Assembly (NCBI GenBank): GCA_020284085.1
Contig: JACEVL010000764.1
Coordinates: forward strand, 427,898-491,897
Source: Aporrectodea caliginosa
Lineage: Eukaryota; Annelida; Clitellata; Crassiclitellata; Lumbricidae
Direction: 5' to 3'
DNA length: 64,000 bases
The notes below the pieces were generated by a model, which had not been told where the DNA came from, searched no databases, and saw only the letters and a list, made by a program, of their open reading frames with translations. Within the stretch, counting starts at the first letter, position 1, and every line of letters begins with the position of its first letter. Shown here in pieces: positions 10,145-19,790 of the stretch. Both the position numbers and the translations under genes were made by a program.

Positions 10145-10957
10145 ATGGCGCATTTTTACCTTACGTTGCCTAGTAACAGCTCTATGCTTTACTATCCCAA
10201 TAACACTCTTACACATTATACGACGAGATTAGCGAATGCAATATCGTTGACTGGCGAATGGGAGGTTGGTTTGGTGGAAATTCAATATCAACATAGCTGG
10301 TCTAATTTAGAAAAAATGGAAGGTAGATTTACTTATTTACAAATGGGCAAAAGTGTCGATGATAAACCACGAAGTTCTATGACTAGGACACTGCGTCTAT
10401 CGCCTGGATATTACGAAACCCCCTCTGATTTAGTAGATTCGATAAATGTCCTTATAAAAGAAGCAGCCTGTGGAGGCAAATATGAATCGTATCCAAGGTT
10501 CACGTATAATCCTATAACGAAGCGTCTCAATGCAGATTTATCAGCAATGTCACGTGTAAATTTCTCTCCAACATTATGCTCTATGTTGGGTATCGGTAGT
10601 CGTCAGAACCCAATTGAAAACGAAGATGATAGCAATTGGGATTGGAAAGGTACAAACGCATGCGACATCAATCGTGGTTTTTCTTCCATGTACGTCTATT
10701 GCAATGTCTTAGAGCACGTTTCAGTCGGTGATACAAAAGCTCCGTTACTTCGCATCGTTCGCGTAACTGAAAAAGGTGGTCAGACTGTGAATACGATATA
10801 CGAAAAACCTCTATATGTCCCACTACAGCTGAAAACATTTGACTCCTTAGAAATTGATATAAGAAGCGACACTGGCAATCCAATTCCATTTGAATACGGG
10901 AAGGTGATTGTGACACTACATTTCAGACGCTGCAAAATACCATATCATCTACAATGA
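10145..10957 (+). CDS. Penton-like minor capsid protein (Polinton)
   Basis: A 270-residue protein beginning MAHFYLTLPSNSSMLYYPNN, followed by SLTGEWEVGLVEIQY and later SMYVYCNVLEHVSVGD. This layout is shared by the approximately 230-270-aa protein found in the capsid block of invertebrate Polinton-like elements. Comparative work assigns a single-jelly-roll minor (penton) protein to Polintons; size, mostly beta-rich composition and position fit that role. The assignment to penton is inference from family knowledge, as no structure can be computed here. It overlaps the next gene by four bases (ATGA). Confidence 0.65.
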   Translation: MAHFYLTLPSNSSMLYYPNNTLTHYTTRLANAISLTGEWEVGLVEIQYQHSWSNLEKMEGRFTYLQMGKSVDDKPRSSMTRTLRLSPGYYETPSDLVDSINVLIKEAACGGKYESYPRFTYNPITKRLNADLSAMSRVNFSPTLCSMLGIGSRQNPIENEDDSNWDWKGTNACDINRGFSSMYVYCNVLEHVSVGDTKAPLLRIVRVTEKGGQTVNTIYEKPLYVPLQLKTFDSLEIDIRSDTGNPIPFEYGKVIVTLHFRRCKIPYHLQ

Positions 10958-11358
10958 AAAAACAATTTTGTTGCGATGCGAGTAGACTCGACTATGAAGA
11001 TTATTATTTGAATCAGAGCGGTAACGGAATGTCCGTGTTCCAAGGTGCTCGTATGCAACGCGGACATGGTTTGGGGAGTTTTCTGAGTGGTCTTTTCAGA
11101 AACGCTTGGCCACTCATTCAAACAGGTGCTAAGGCTTTTGGAAAACAATTTCTGAGAACTGGTTTGCAGATTGCCAATGATGTCGTAGAGGGACAAGAAC
11201 TTAAAGAGTCGAGCAAAAGACGTATTCCTGAAGGTATAAAAGCATTCACATCGTCTAGCGATTTCACTAACCAGAGCGGCAGTGGTAGGAAGAGACGAAA
11301 AAGATCTCTTAAGAGAATTACTAAAAGAGTAAAGCACGACATATTCGGTGAGATCTAA
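10954..11358 (+). CDS. pVI-like membrane-active minor capsid protein
   Basis: A 134-residue protein with a Gly-rich amphipathic segment (HGLGSFLSGLFRNAWPLI, about residues 47-64) and a following KAFGKQFLRTGLQIANDVV helix-like stretch. It ends in a strongly basic tail (RKRRKRSLKRITKRVK). The amphipathic helix plus basic C-terminus resembles adenovirus protein VI and its Polinton counterparts, which act on membranes and link to the major capsid protein. A protease-type Gly-Gly cleavage site is not obvious. It sits between the penton-like and major-capsid-like genes, overlapping the first and six bases before the second. Confidence 0.6.
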   Translation: MKKQFCCDASRLDYEDYYLNQSGNGMSVFQGARMQRGHGLGSFLSGLFRNAWPLIQTGAKAFGKQFLRTGLQIANDVVEGQELKESSKRRIPEGIKAFTSSSDFTNQSGSGRKRRKRSLKRITKRVKHDIFGEI

Positions 11359-11363
11359 CAACC

Positions 11364-12686
11364 ATGGCGTTCGTCCATCCACAGTCTTGCGAGTGCACAA
11401 AGAGTGAATTGGATCTCTTTGTTGTACCACCAACACAGACCAGTATAGAGAGCGGCACATTTGTAGAATATAACCCAATAGCTACTATTTCTCAAGGAAA
11501 TCCTATAGAATTTAGTATAACTGGAGCTGGACAAGACTATATAGACTTGTCAAATTCGCAGTTGTATGTTAGAGCTCAGATCGTAAAAGCAAACAACGAT
11601 GCTGTTGATGCCGGCGACAACGTTGGTCCAGTTAACCTGCTCTTACACAGTCTGTTTTCCGAAGTCGACATTACCTTAAACGACACGCTTGTCACGGACT
11701 CGAACAATACGTATGCATATCGCAGCTACTTGGAAACACTTCTAAGCTATGGTGATGCAGCTAAAAGCTCACAATTGACATCGGCTTTGTATTACAAAGA
11801 TGTTGCCACTCATTTTGAAGAAGCCAATCCACACGATGCTAACGGTGTAAATACTGGATTCAGGAAACGCAGCGCATTGGCCAACGAAGGAAACATTGTT
11901 GAAATGTTGGGATGTATACATAGTGATCTATTCTTCCAAGATCGCTTCCTTCCTAACGATGTCAATATAAAGATACGTCTCGTCCGAAATAAAGACGCAT
12001 TTTGCTTGATGTCTTCTGTCCAAGGAGCTGCATTTAAAGTTCGAATTTTGGAATGCAAGTTGTACATTAGAAAAGTTAAACTGAGTCCGTCTGTGTTTCT
12101 GGCGCATGCAAAAGCACTCGAAGCCGGCAACGTGAAATTCCCCATTCGAAGAGGTGTTTGTAAAACCTTTACCATACCCAGAGGTAATCTCGATGCCACT
12201 CAAGAATGTCTCTTCTCTGGCCAGTTGCCCACTAGACTCGTTATCGGATGCGTTGACAATGATGCTTTTAACGGGAGCTATACAAAGAATCCATTCAACT
12301 TTAAGCACATGCAACTGTCTCAGTTAAAAGTGTACTTGGATGGTCAGCAGCAATCTGTGAAACCATTGGAATTAAATTTCGCTAATAATCAGTTTATAAA
12401 CGCGTACGCTTCGTTGTTCATGGGAACCGGAAAGTGGATGCGAGACGAAGGCAACCAAATAACAAGAGAGGATTTTCCGGGAGGATATGCTCTTTACGCC
12501 TTTGATTTAACAGCAGACTTGGCCGAAGGTGGCCATTTCAATCTGCTCAAGCAAGGAAATATTCGTTTGGACTTGAAATTTGCTCAAGCTCTGGCGAGTA
12601 CGATTAATGTCATAGCATTCGCGGAGTTTGAGAATATCTTGGAAATTGATCGCTCGAGAAACGTGCTTTTCGATTACAAGAATTGA
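11364..12686 (+). CDS. Major-capsid-like protein (double-jelly-roll candidate, F54H12.2-like)
   Basis: A 440-residue protein and the largest in the cassette. Recognisable blocks are SGTFVEYNPIATI, DYIDLSNSQLYVRA, LLLHSLFSEVDITLND and NTYAYRSYLETLLSYG, then a C-terminal IRLDLKFAQAL stretch. These occur in the protein often labelled F54H12.2 in invertebrate genomes and in the capsid position of Polinton-like elements. Abundant beta-strand-like segments in two halves are compatible with a double jelly roll. The frame is open throughout and overlaps the protease gene by four bases. The capsid role is inferred from family context; a structure prediction would decide it. Confidence 0.7.
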   Translation: MAFVHPQSCECTKSELDLFVVPPTQTSIESGTFVEYNPIATISQGNPIEFSITGAGQDYIDLSNSQLYVRAQIVKANNDAVDAGDNVGPVNLLLHSLFSEVDITLNDTLVTDSNNTYAYRSYLETLLSYGDAAKSSQLTSALYYKDVATHFEEANPHDANGVNTGFRKRSALANEGNIVEMLGCIHSDLFFQDRFLPNDVNIKIRLVRNKDAFCLMSSVQGAAFKVRILECKLYIRKVKLSPSVFLAHAKALEAGNVKFPIRRGVCKTFTIPRGNLDATQECLFSGQLPTRLVIGCVDNDAFNGSYTKNPFNFKHMQLSQLKVYLDGQQQSVKPLELNFANNQFINAYASLFMGTGKWMRDEGNQITREDFPGGYALYAFDLTADLAEGGHFNLLKQGNIRLDLKFAQALASTINVIAFAEFENILEIDRSRNVLFDYKN

Positions 12687-13144
12687 AAATGAATGGCAGC
12701 AGAATTGAGAAGATACTTCAGAAAGATGCAAAGTGTAGAGCAATGTTCTTGGGCGTGTTTGCGAGCGATAGACTACCTAAAACATTTGACAAAAGCAAAC
12801 CGGCTCTAATCGTTTGTAATACCGACCCACACGACAAACCTGGACAACATTGGATCGTATTGTACATTGAAGATTCTACATACGGCGAATACTTTGATTC
12901 GTTTGGAGAGGCACCTGAAGCGCCATTCAGAACGTTTTTACACAGACATTGCGCTCGTTGGACTTATACGGATAGAAATTTGCAAAGCGTAGTCAGTCGA
13001 TTCTGTGGACACTATTGTATATTCTATTGCATTCATAGAGCTAGAAACAAAACAGTTAATGCCATTGCAAATATGTTAACTTTGGACACTGGTCTTAACG
13101 ACTATCTGGTTCATAATTTTGTGTGTAACACTTTAATGTACTGA
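12683..13144 (+). CDS. Adenain-like cysteine protease (maturation protease)
   Basis: A 153-residue protease of the adenovirus endopeptidase (C5) type. The apparent catalytic set is H56 (PGQHWIVLY), D72 (EYFDSFGE), Q101 (RNLQSVVS) and C108 (SRFCGHYC). In adenoviruses and Polintons the enzyme trims capsid precursors. Length is somewhat shorter than adenovirus protease (about 200 aa) but normal for Polinton copies. All four residues are retained. A poly-A signal follows at 13161. The start codon overlaps the end of the major-capsid-like gene; a second ATG two codons in could equally be used. Confidence 0.85.
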   Translation: MKMNGSRIEKILQKDAKCRAMFLGVFASDRLPKTFDKSKPALIVCNTDPHDKPGQHWIVLYIEDSTYGEYFDSFGEAPEAPFRTFLHRHCARWTYTDRNLQSVVSRFCGHYCIFYCIHRARNKTVNAIANMLTLDTGLNDYLVHNFVCNTLMY

Positions 13145-13160
13145 TGTTGTGTTTCGCTTC

Positions 13161-13166
13161 AATAAA
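13161..13166 (+). terminator. Poly-A signal after the capsid gene block
   Basis: AATAAA lies 17 bases after the protease stop, the only canonical poly-A signal closely following the plus-strand gene block, suggesting a shared 3' end for the late-type genes. Confidence 0.5.
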
Positions 13167-13239
13167 GATTGATTAAATTCATGTCTTTTCGTGTTTGGTA
13201 GATAGATTATTATAGAGATTGAAAGATAGCCGATAGTAT

Positions 13240-13828
13240 GTGTGTGTGACGTCAAACCCTAATGAGCCCCTTATTCTATAATTCACAGAGTTGCAAGCTC
13301 ATTGGATGCCTGTAGAAACTCCAAAAGGCAATGGCCTATAGTGTAAATGGCTAAGATTGTCTCTGAGGCTATGTGAGTGAAAGACCCAAAACAATATGCA
13401 TGTTGATTGCGTGTATTACAAAAACCTCTCAATTTGTGTTTAGGGAATATTCAAAGCCCTTGTAGCGCCAATGGAGGGGTCTAAATTTGATGTAGGCAGC
13501 AAAAATAATTGCTGTGGCTCACACCCAAAGGGGTCTAAATTTGATGTAGGCACCTGCTGTGTGTGGCTCACACCCAAAAATAATTGCCACTTTGGAATTT
13601 GTGGCTTGTGAGAGGGGGAGGGGCACACGCACGCCCCACCCAAGAAGCGCAACCCTTGGCCAAATTTAATGGGTGTCTGTTTTGCCTGAGGCGGTCGTTT
13701 GACCTTTTTGACCTCTCATACCCGCAGAAATTGGCCCTCATAGCAGCAGTGTGTTTGGATGACGTCATTGGCCCTTTATTCGTACCCATAGCCAAATTGG
13801 CTCTGATACAAGCCTATTACTTACTACT
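13240..13828. repeat. Right terminal repeat of the Polinton-like element
   Basis: From a GTGTGACGTCAAACC block through GGCACACGCACGCCCCACCC and CCTTGGCCAAATTTAATGGG to the end CTTACTACT, the order of blocks is the same as at 44130-44517. This is the end of the palindromic element and reappears inverted at 33616-34040. On the minus strand the end reads AGTAGTAAGTAATAGGCTTG, with the AG terminus usual for Polintons. A perfect TGACGTCA palindrome is at about 13759. An imperfect direct duplication built around GGGGTCTAAATTTGATGTAG occupies 13475-13590. The left partner repeat of this element is not in the window. Confidence 0.7.
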
Positions 13829-14129
13829 TGTACATAAATTCACCAATTTGGAACAGCCTGAGCTGCTCTAATTTTAATACTTTAAAATTAAAAAATAGAG
13901 GGTTGGTATGAGATCCATAAGTAGTACCAGCCACTATACGAATCACCCGTTTTTGCAAAGTTATCAGTCTTTGTAACCTTGTAGTGTAGGTTGAGGCCCA
14001 TACTAGCCTACTGGCAGTGGGAAGTGCGCAGCCTACTTCGTTGGTCCGACGCAGTGCGAGGCTGAGAGATGAAGCGCATTTATATTACGGATTTGAACCC
14101 TCGCTTTGCAAAAAGACAGTTATTGTACT

Positions 14130-14406
14130 CTACCATACTATACTATTTACGGATTTATAAAGCGCCTCTCACAGTACAACCTAATCAGAGGCGCTTCCAG
14201 TGCGAAGGGCCCCTTGAAAAAAGAAAAGTTTTAAGAGAACGAGCAGAAACAGTAGTACCCCAGATAACATCACAGTACGAGTTATAGCAGGAAGGTCACA
14301 GTGCGATTCTCCTTACAGATTTTATTTAGTTATAGTTACAGTCATAGTTAATGGTTTTTATCGCTCCTGAGTAGCCTGTCTTGAAGGGGCGCTATATAAA
14401 ACTACT

Positions 14407-14438
<32 letters not shown>

Positions 14439-15660
14439 TTTATTTATAGTTATAGTTAGTAATATTTTTTAGATATAGTTATAGTTAATGGATTTTTATT
14501 TTAGTTAATTTTTGTTACTATTTAGTTACAATAATTAAAGCTATAAGCAAAATTGTGCGTATTAACACGCTGTTTCACAATTTGCTCAGAGATTTGAAAG
14601 CCTTTGAAGCATGGGTGCATTCAGTAGCATGAATGCACGACTTTCCAAAGTAACTGACAAATTGTATAATTAAAATATCAATAATTAAAGTTACTGGAAC
14701 TTGCTGACTAATGATGAAACCTGTGTCAATGTAGAAGAGAATTTCATATTTTACTGTTTTAACAAATACACAGAGTGCAGGAAAGCCACAAGACTTCCCT
14801 TATTAACACCGACTGACCAACACCTGTTAATGCTTCACGAACTTGAAAACACCGCTGACGAACTTTTCTTTGAGACTGATTCGTAGTTGAAACGACTCCA
14901 CAGAGCATTCCCACGCTTGCAGTAGCTCAAAATCTTCAGAGACATTTTGACTACAGGGTTACTGACTACTAATTTTGCGATATTGCGCAAGTGAACGTTG
15001 GTCGCAATCGCAATGAAATAGAAACGTTTACAAAACAGCTAATAATAAAGTGCCGCACTACTATACTGAGTTAATTCACACATGAAAAATCCGGGGCGAA
15101 TATAGGCTATTATTTATAGAGCATTTTTTCGTTCTCGTTTATGTCGAATCGTCCATATTACACTTCCTATTTTCATTTTTTGTATTAACGAAAACAAAGA
15201 TGGATTTTCGTTATTGTTATTTTCGTTATAGTTATAGTTATAGTTAATGATATTTTTTAGTTATAGTTATAGTTATCGTTAACGAACTCATTTTGTTTTC
15301 GTTAACGAACATTTTCGTTATCGTTATCGTTAACGAGAATCACGCTGGAAGGTCATTCCACAGCAAAGGGCCAACAGGGGCATAGGCACGATGCTGTGCT
15401 GTGGCAGTCCGAGACCGAGGAACTAGAAGGTCATGATGGTCTAAAGAGCGGAGAGGACGTCCAGAGGTAGCTGAGATAGGCCGTCTGATAAGATCACAGA
15501 GGTAGCGTGGAACTTGACCTAAAAACCTTTTACACGTAAGAAAGAGAATTTTAAACTGAATCCGAGCAGTTATAGGAAGCCAATGAACGTCTTCAGTCAT
15601 GAAAGTCAAAACATGGGAGAAACGAGGAAGGCGACACACAATTGCAGACACCACTTACCT
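14130..15660 (-). mobile_element. L2/Crack-like LINE 3' end, split by a MITE
   Basis: Minus-strand frame 15654-15340 reads CRLPRFSHVLTFMTEDVHWL, then PITARIQFK and RPISATSGRPLRSLDHHDLL, closely matching the C-terminus of the fuller LINE at 19723-22971. The 3' untranslated end with the GCGCCTCTCACAG and CAGAGGCGCT blocks is at 14155-14200. The two parts are separated by the hAT-type insertion at 14299-15347, whose target duplication restores continuity. A 5'-truncated dead copy. Confidence 0.8.
14299..15347. mobile_element. hAT-type MITE, long copy
   Basis: Ends are CAGTGCGATTCTCC and GAGAATCACGCTG, inverted relative to one another. Both sides carry the 8-base duplication GAAGGTCA (14291-14298 and 15348-15355). 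Eight-base TSDs and CAGTG-type ends indicate the hAT superfamily. The interior is AT-rich with iterated TTATAGTTATAG and a TTATCGTTAACG array at the right end, plus an (AAT)n tract near 14409-14438. At 1049 bp it is about twice the length of the copies at 28311 and 40614. It encodes nothing recognisable. Confidence 0.85.
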
Positions 15661-15824
15661 ACCTCCTTCCTCGTAACAGCTAGCGCCTTCTGGCAGAAAA
15701 ACGTTATAGGCCTAGTTTTAGCTAAGCGACGCAATATAAATTTACCATTGCAAACACTTATACCAGGGACTTTAGGCCAAATAATGTACGCTATCTTAAT
15801 ACTGCTGTCTATAATGTTATTCAG

Positions 15825-15974
15825 TGAACGACATACATGTATTCTGGTGTTCGAGTGACAGAGGCTGCAAGCGGAATGAGTCTTGCAACGTTATTGACTT
15901 AAATTACATGAATGTTTCACGATGTCGATGCCAACAAGGTTTCCACAGAATGAGTGCATGGGAATTTTGCACAG
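15825..15974 (+). CDS. EGF-like exon, receptor copy 1
   Basis: A phase 1-1 exon between acceptor TTATTCAG and donor GTAAGC. The product contains CSSDRGCKRNESC, then CRCQQGF and FCT, a six-cysteine EGF-like module. It parallels the copy 3 exon at 61650-61781, which also ends with a Trp-containing turn (SAWEFC versus AFWDIC). In copy 1 it follows the WSC first-half exon in order, separated by about 12 kb of inserted transposons. Alternative acceptors a few bases downstream give frames with stops, so 15825 is preferred. Confidence 0.65.
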
Positions 15975-15989
15975 GTAAGCTATAAATAA

Positions 15990-16275
15990 CGGGTGCGTGA
16001 TATTCTAGTGGTTAGCGTACTGAACGGCCCATCGAGAGGTCGGACGTTCATATTCCTGTCAGATTAGAAATTTGTTCAGAGCTGTTGGGTTCACTTGCGC
16101 TTTCTGCCCAATCATCAAAAATAAATTCATTGACCGCACAGCGGCGCACACGGGTCACCGACATCATACTCCGAGTCTGTGAAAATTGATTTTGCTAACA
16201 CTCTATTCTAATGATGACCTTTTGGTGCTGTGTTAGCTTAAAAAGCTGCTCTTCTTCTTCTTTAAAATGTAAATA
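15990..16275 (+). mobile_element. tRNA-derived SINE
   Basis: Starts with a tRNA-like head: a box-A-like TAGTGGTTAGCGTACTG and a box-B-like GGTCGGACGTTCATATTCC spaced as in a tRNA gene. A non-tRNA body and a (TTC)n-like tail near 16248-16262 follow. The tRNA fold is not closed by an acceptor stem, so this is a SINE rather than a tRNA gene. Confidence 0.55.
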
Positions 16276-16416
16276 TAATGGGTTGCTAAACGTTTGATGA
16301 ACCTTACAATTCGTAATTGTTACTTCAATTTTAACTACTTGAAACCATTAAGAGATAAAAAAAAGTTTTATTGCAAACTTTCGATTTATGCAATCGCAAA
16401 ACTTTAGGTTGACCTG

Positions 16417-17004
16417 ATGGTCACCATAGATGACTACGGGCAACACGCAGAGTCATCACCGAAGATCGTTTGGATCCCCGGTCATCTCGACATCCCAGGC
16501 AACGAGACGGCGGATGCCCTGTGCAAACAGGCTCTTCACAACATCGCCGTAGACATCCCGACGACGCTCGACTACCCTGCAGAAGCCCGACGCATCTACC
16601 GCGACCACTTCCTCCGGAAATGGCAAGCAGAGTGGACCACCTCAGACACCGGCTCCGACTACAGGGTCGTCGAGCCAGACGTCAGCCTGGTCCGCAAATA
16701 CACCGACCCAAACCGGAGGAAGGAGGTCACCATCACCAGACTGCGATTGGGCCACTGCCTCCTAAACACGCAGCTGAAGCAGTGGGGTCGCCACGAAACC
16801 GGAAACTGCGACGAGTGCGGTGACGCCCAGGAAACCGTGCGCCACTTCCTCTTGGAGTGTCCATCTCAGGCTGGTCTCCAAGACCAGCTCCTCCGAGAGT
16901 GCGCACGGAAAAACTGGCCTTTCGACCTGTACACCGTGCTCAGTCAATCCAGCTGCTTAGACACCATCTACAAGTGGCTGGAGGTTTCCGGTCGGAAGAT
17001 CTGA
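16417..17004 (+). mobile_element. LINE 3' end encoding an RNase H domain and zinc motif
   Basis: A 195-codon frame beginning inside an RNase H domain: KIVWIPGHLDIPGNETADAL carries the WxPGH and NExAD motifs of the last RNase H block. A CDECGDAQETVRHFLLEC cysteine-histidine motif typical of LINEs that carry RNase H (I/Jockey supergroup) follows. The segment is GC-rich, unlike the surrounding AT-rich DNA. It ends in a GAA-rich tail (17023-17095). RT and endonuclease are missing, so it is a 5'-truncated insertion; the first ATG is incidental. Confidence 0.8.
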
Positions 17005-17022
17005 AGGCGGCCCCCTGCCTCC

Positions 17023-17095
17023 ACCGAGAAGAAGAAAAAGAAGAAGACAAAGAAGAAGACAAAGAAGAAGACCAAGAAGAAGAAGAAATTAACAT
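17023..17095 (+). repeat. (GAAGAA/AAAGAAGAC)n tail
   Basis: A purine-only run of GAAGAAGACAAA units immediately after the RNase H LINE stop; it is most simply the 3' tail of that insertion. Confidence 0.6.
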
Positions 17096-17189
17096 TTTAT
17101 TATAAACTCTAAAATAAATAAAACCAAGAACAATAACGCAGAACGCTGCTAACTATTAGAGACTCTAATGTATATATTATCACACTATT

Positions 17190-17195
17190 ATAATG

Positions 17196-17242
<47 letters not shown>

Positions 17243-17287
17243 TATTATTATTATTATTATTATTATTACTACTACTACTATAAATAC

Positions 17288-17320
<33 letters not shown>

Positions 17321-17400
17321 CAGCACTATTTTTCTTGAATATTATTACTATTATTAGTATTACTATTATTACCATTATTATTATTACTTATACAATTATT
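17190..17400. repeat. (TTA/ATT)n microsatellite cluster
   Basis: Several runs of TTA/ATT and ACT trinucleotides interrupted by short unique pieces; on the minus strand they give poly-Asn open frames with no coding meaning. Confidence 0.9.
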
Positions 17401-17679
17401 ATTATAGACATAGACCTAAACACTGCGTAGGCTATAGCAGTAAAACGTGAACATTCTTGTATCCTTGTATACCTGTATACATTAATAAGAACTCTATTGC
17501 CAAATCTAACTCAGAACAATTGCAAAGCAAAATGCTGCAAACACTGATTCTAATGTAAATATTATTATTAATATCACTATTATCTTAGGCATATTTAGCA
17601 TCTATTTTACTAATAGACATAGGCACAAAACTGATAGAACAGTCGATTACGACCAATTATGTACTCTGCATAAGTGTAC

Positions 17680-17820
17680 ATGCGCTCGTGAATAAGCTCA
17701 GCGCTCGTGAATAAGCTCAGTGCTCGTGAATAAGCTGGTGCCCTGCGCTTGGCTTTCGAGTGGCGCTTTAGAAATTTGGAGATTACGATTACGATTACGA
17801 TTACGATTACATGTGATCTT
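17680..17820. repeat. Short tandem repeats: 20-mer x3 and (GATTAC)n
   Basis: GCTCGTGAATAAGCTCA occurs three times between about 17685 and 17740, and a GATTAC run lies at about 17780-17810. The remaining sequence 17410-17877 shows no gene. The stretch ends in GTTAAATAAACGAATTTAAG, which looks like another retroposon tail, just before the truncated LTR. Confidence 0.7.
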
Positions 17821-17877
17821 TCTAATGACGCCAATCATCGTCGATATGACGGCGTCGTTAAATAAACGAATTTAAGT

Positions 17878-18145
17878 AAGAGCACGGGGCTCTCTCTACA
17901 GAACATCTTGATACGTCGCAGTCGAGGCTAACTTCACCTGGCCGATTGCCGAGAGACACGCTGAGCTTCAGACGCTGCAGAAACATTATTCTTTTCTCTT
18001 ATATAATACCGAAGTTAGACTGTATTAAACTTAGTCACTTAACGTCGCTTAGCTGTAGGAATAAAGTATAGAAAAACTCTTCCGTGTGTCGTGGTTTGAA
18101 GATCACAGTGCTATCCTGCCACGTGTGAGAGGATAGGCCGTGACA
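17878..18145 (+). mobile_element. Truncated 5' LTR of element B (R-U5 only)
   Basis: Matches the last ~270 bases of the 3' LTR (27620-27890), beginning at AGCACGGGGCTCTCTC and ending GGCCGTGACA. The U3 part is gone; the break is at about 17878, next to a different retroposon tail. Confidence 0.85.
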
Positions 18146-18148
18146 TTC

Positions 18149-18166
18149 TGGTGTCAGAAGTGCGAT
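18149..18166 (+). promoter_or_regulatory. Primer binding site complementary to tRNA-Leu 3' end
   Basis: TGGTGTCAGAAGTG starts three bases after the LTR end. It is complementary to the CCA-bearing 3' end of leucine tRNAs that end in CACTTCTGACA plus CCA. The same site occurs in element C on the minus strand at 43102 downward. The tRNA match is from memory of animal tRNA-Leu sequences. Confidence 0.65.
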
Positions 18167-18959
18167 TGAGATAGGAAACTGAGACGCTACGTCTCCAGTT
18201 CTTTGCAGATTTGAGCGAGGCCGACGCCGTCTAGGAGCAACCAGCCTCACTCCAGACGAACCGGAAGACGAGACCGACCAGCAAGCAGGACGAAAAAGAC
18301 GAGAGAGCCACGACAGATCGATCAACCGATCATCTGAAGGAGACCGAACGACGCGGGGATCAGCACGCCAGCCGAGGACAAGAGTTCCACGACGGACGGA
18401 TCAGCCGATCATTCGGAAGAAACAGACGGAGGCAACCGATCAACCGGAACCAGCGCAGCAGAGAACCGAGGAACCAGCAGCGAAGCAGGGACAGGTAAGA
18501 CCCTTCGTTCGTTGACGGGTTCAATTGATTGGTCAGGTGTGTCAATCACGGGACAGGATAGGCTGCGGGGGAGATTGATTCTGTTTGTCTCCGATTTAAC
18601 ACGGGGCTTTGTATTTTTGAATAACTGTCTTTGGTTGTTTGAGACTATTTCTGTTGACTCTAACTGAACCTTTGACTTTGTACTCTAAATAACTGCCTCA
18701 GTTGGATACCAAGGAGATTGATTTTGATTGAAAACTTTTGATTGTGTTTTGTTTATAACTGTCTTTGGTTGTTTGAGATTCTTTCTGTTGACTCTAACTG
18801 AACCTTTGACTTTGTACTGTGAATATCTGTCTGAGTTGGACACCAAGGGGATTGATTTTGATTGAAACGTTTTTGACTGTGTATTTTCTGAATAACTGCC
18901 TGGGTTGATGACCACTCTACCCAATTTTTTCTCGAGTCCCCAACTTTCTCTTTTAACCA
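18167..18959 (+). other. Leader of element B with candidate intron and tandem duplication
   Basis: The untranslated leader runs to the probable gag ATG at 18960 (ACCATGGACG). A strong donor CAG|GTAAGA is at about 18494 and a polypyrimidine tract with AG (CCAATTTTTTCTCGAG) at about 18938. Two ~115-base direct copies carrying TTGACTCTAACTGAACC, TTGACTTTGTACT and GGAGATTGATTTTGATTG lie at about 18655-18770 and 18787-18890. The same layout is preserved in element C at 42300-43105. Confidence 0.5.
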
Positions 18960-19790
18960 TGGACGAGTTAACGCTGGAGAAACAGGCCGACATCAAAAAG
19001 ACGTCGACAGAACGCCTGAGATTGTATTTACATAAGGCAGGGGTAGAGGAAGAGCTTGTGTTAGCTATGGATTATAGGCCTCGGTTACTAGAAGAATGGG
19101 CACGTGTGATAGCCATCGGCCAGGAAAACGGAGCGGAAGGGACACGTACTACACCGCCTAGATACACGATGGTGATGACGGAATTCGATCTGCAGAAGCA
19201 GAGATTTGAATTCGAGATGAGAAAGTACGAAGAAGAACAGGCAGAACGGAGAATGAGAGAAGAGAGAGAGAGAATGGCGAAAGAAGAAGAACAGGCAGAA
19301 CGGAGAATGAGAGATGAGAGAGAGAGGGTGGCGAGAGAGAAGAGAGAGAGGCAGATAAAAGAAAGGGAAGTGCGAGTAAGGGAAGCGGAACAGGCAGAAT
19401 GGAAAACGAGAGAAGAAAGGGAGAGAGCGGCGAGAGAAGAGGATCGAAGGTTTAAGAATTCTCTGGCTAGTCGGACACAGCGATTCGGGGAAGTAATGAA
19501 GAATGTTATGTGAAAATTCCCACAAGATACTTCAGAAATACCTGGTTATTTTGATCATGTAGAAAACTTGTTTGCAATGTACGAAGTGGACGAGGACGTT
19601 AAAGCAAAACTTCTGTTAGCAAACCTCAATGAAAGAGCTAAACAGCTCACGACTCGCCTAACACGCGAGCAGTTGGACGACTATGAAGGCCTAAAAGGGT
19701 TTCGACTCAGAGAATTCAGGATTGTATTGTATTGTATTGTATTGTATTGTATTATAAATTTATAAACGCGCCTTTCACAGTGAACACCAA

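Larger units (their letters stand above)
7676..13828 (+). mobile_element. Right part of a Polinton/Maverick-class virus-like element
   Basis: Eight collinear plus-strand genes with short spacers or overlaps: packaging ATPase (truncated), small basic protein, 220-aa conserved protein, chromodomain integrase, penton-like protein, pVI-like protein, major-capsid-like protein and adenain-type protease. A terminal repeat follows, ending CTTACTACT at 13828. The gene set matches Polinton/Maverick and adintovirus-type elements, including the proteins often labelled F54H12.2/F54H12.3-like in invertebrate genomes. The left side, including any protein-primed DNA polymerase B and the ATPase Walker A, is missing and is replaced by Gmr1-like element A. 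All genes from 8052 to 13144 are open, so the insertion is young or its capsid genes have been kept. Described as an endogenous virus-like element only. Confidence 0.85.

Noticed and set aside
5043..13144. A composite element in which the retrotransposon RT replaces the Polinton DNA polymerase
   Set aside because: The pol gene is on the opposite strand, lies next to its own polypurine tract and LTR, and joins a broken ATPase; truncation by rearrangement explains it more simply.
19088..19525. Minus-strand frame rich in Ser, Phe, Leu
   Set aside because: Antisense shadow of the charged coiled-coil region of gag; the same happens at 41735-42169 in element C.
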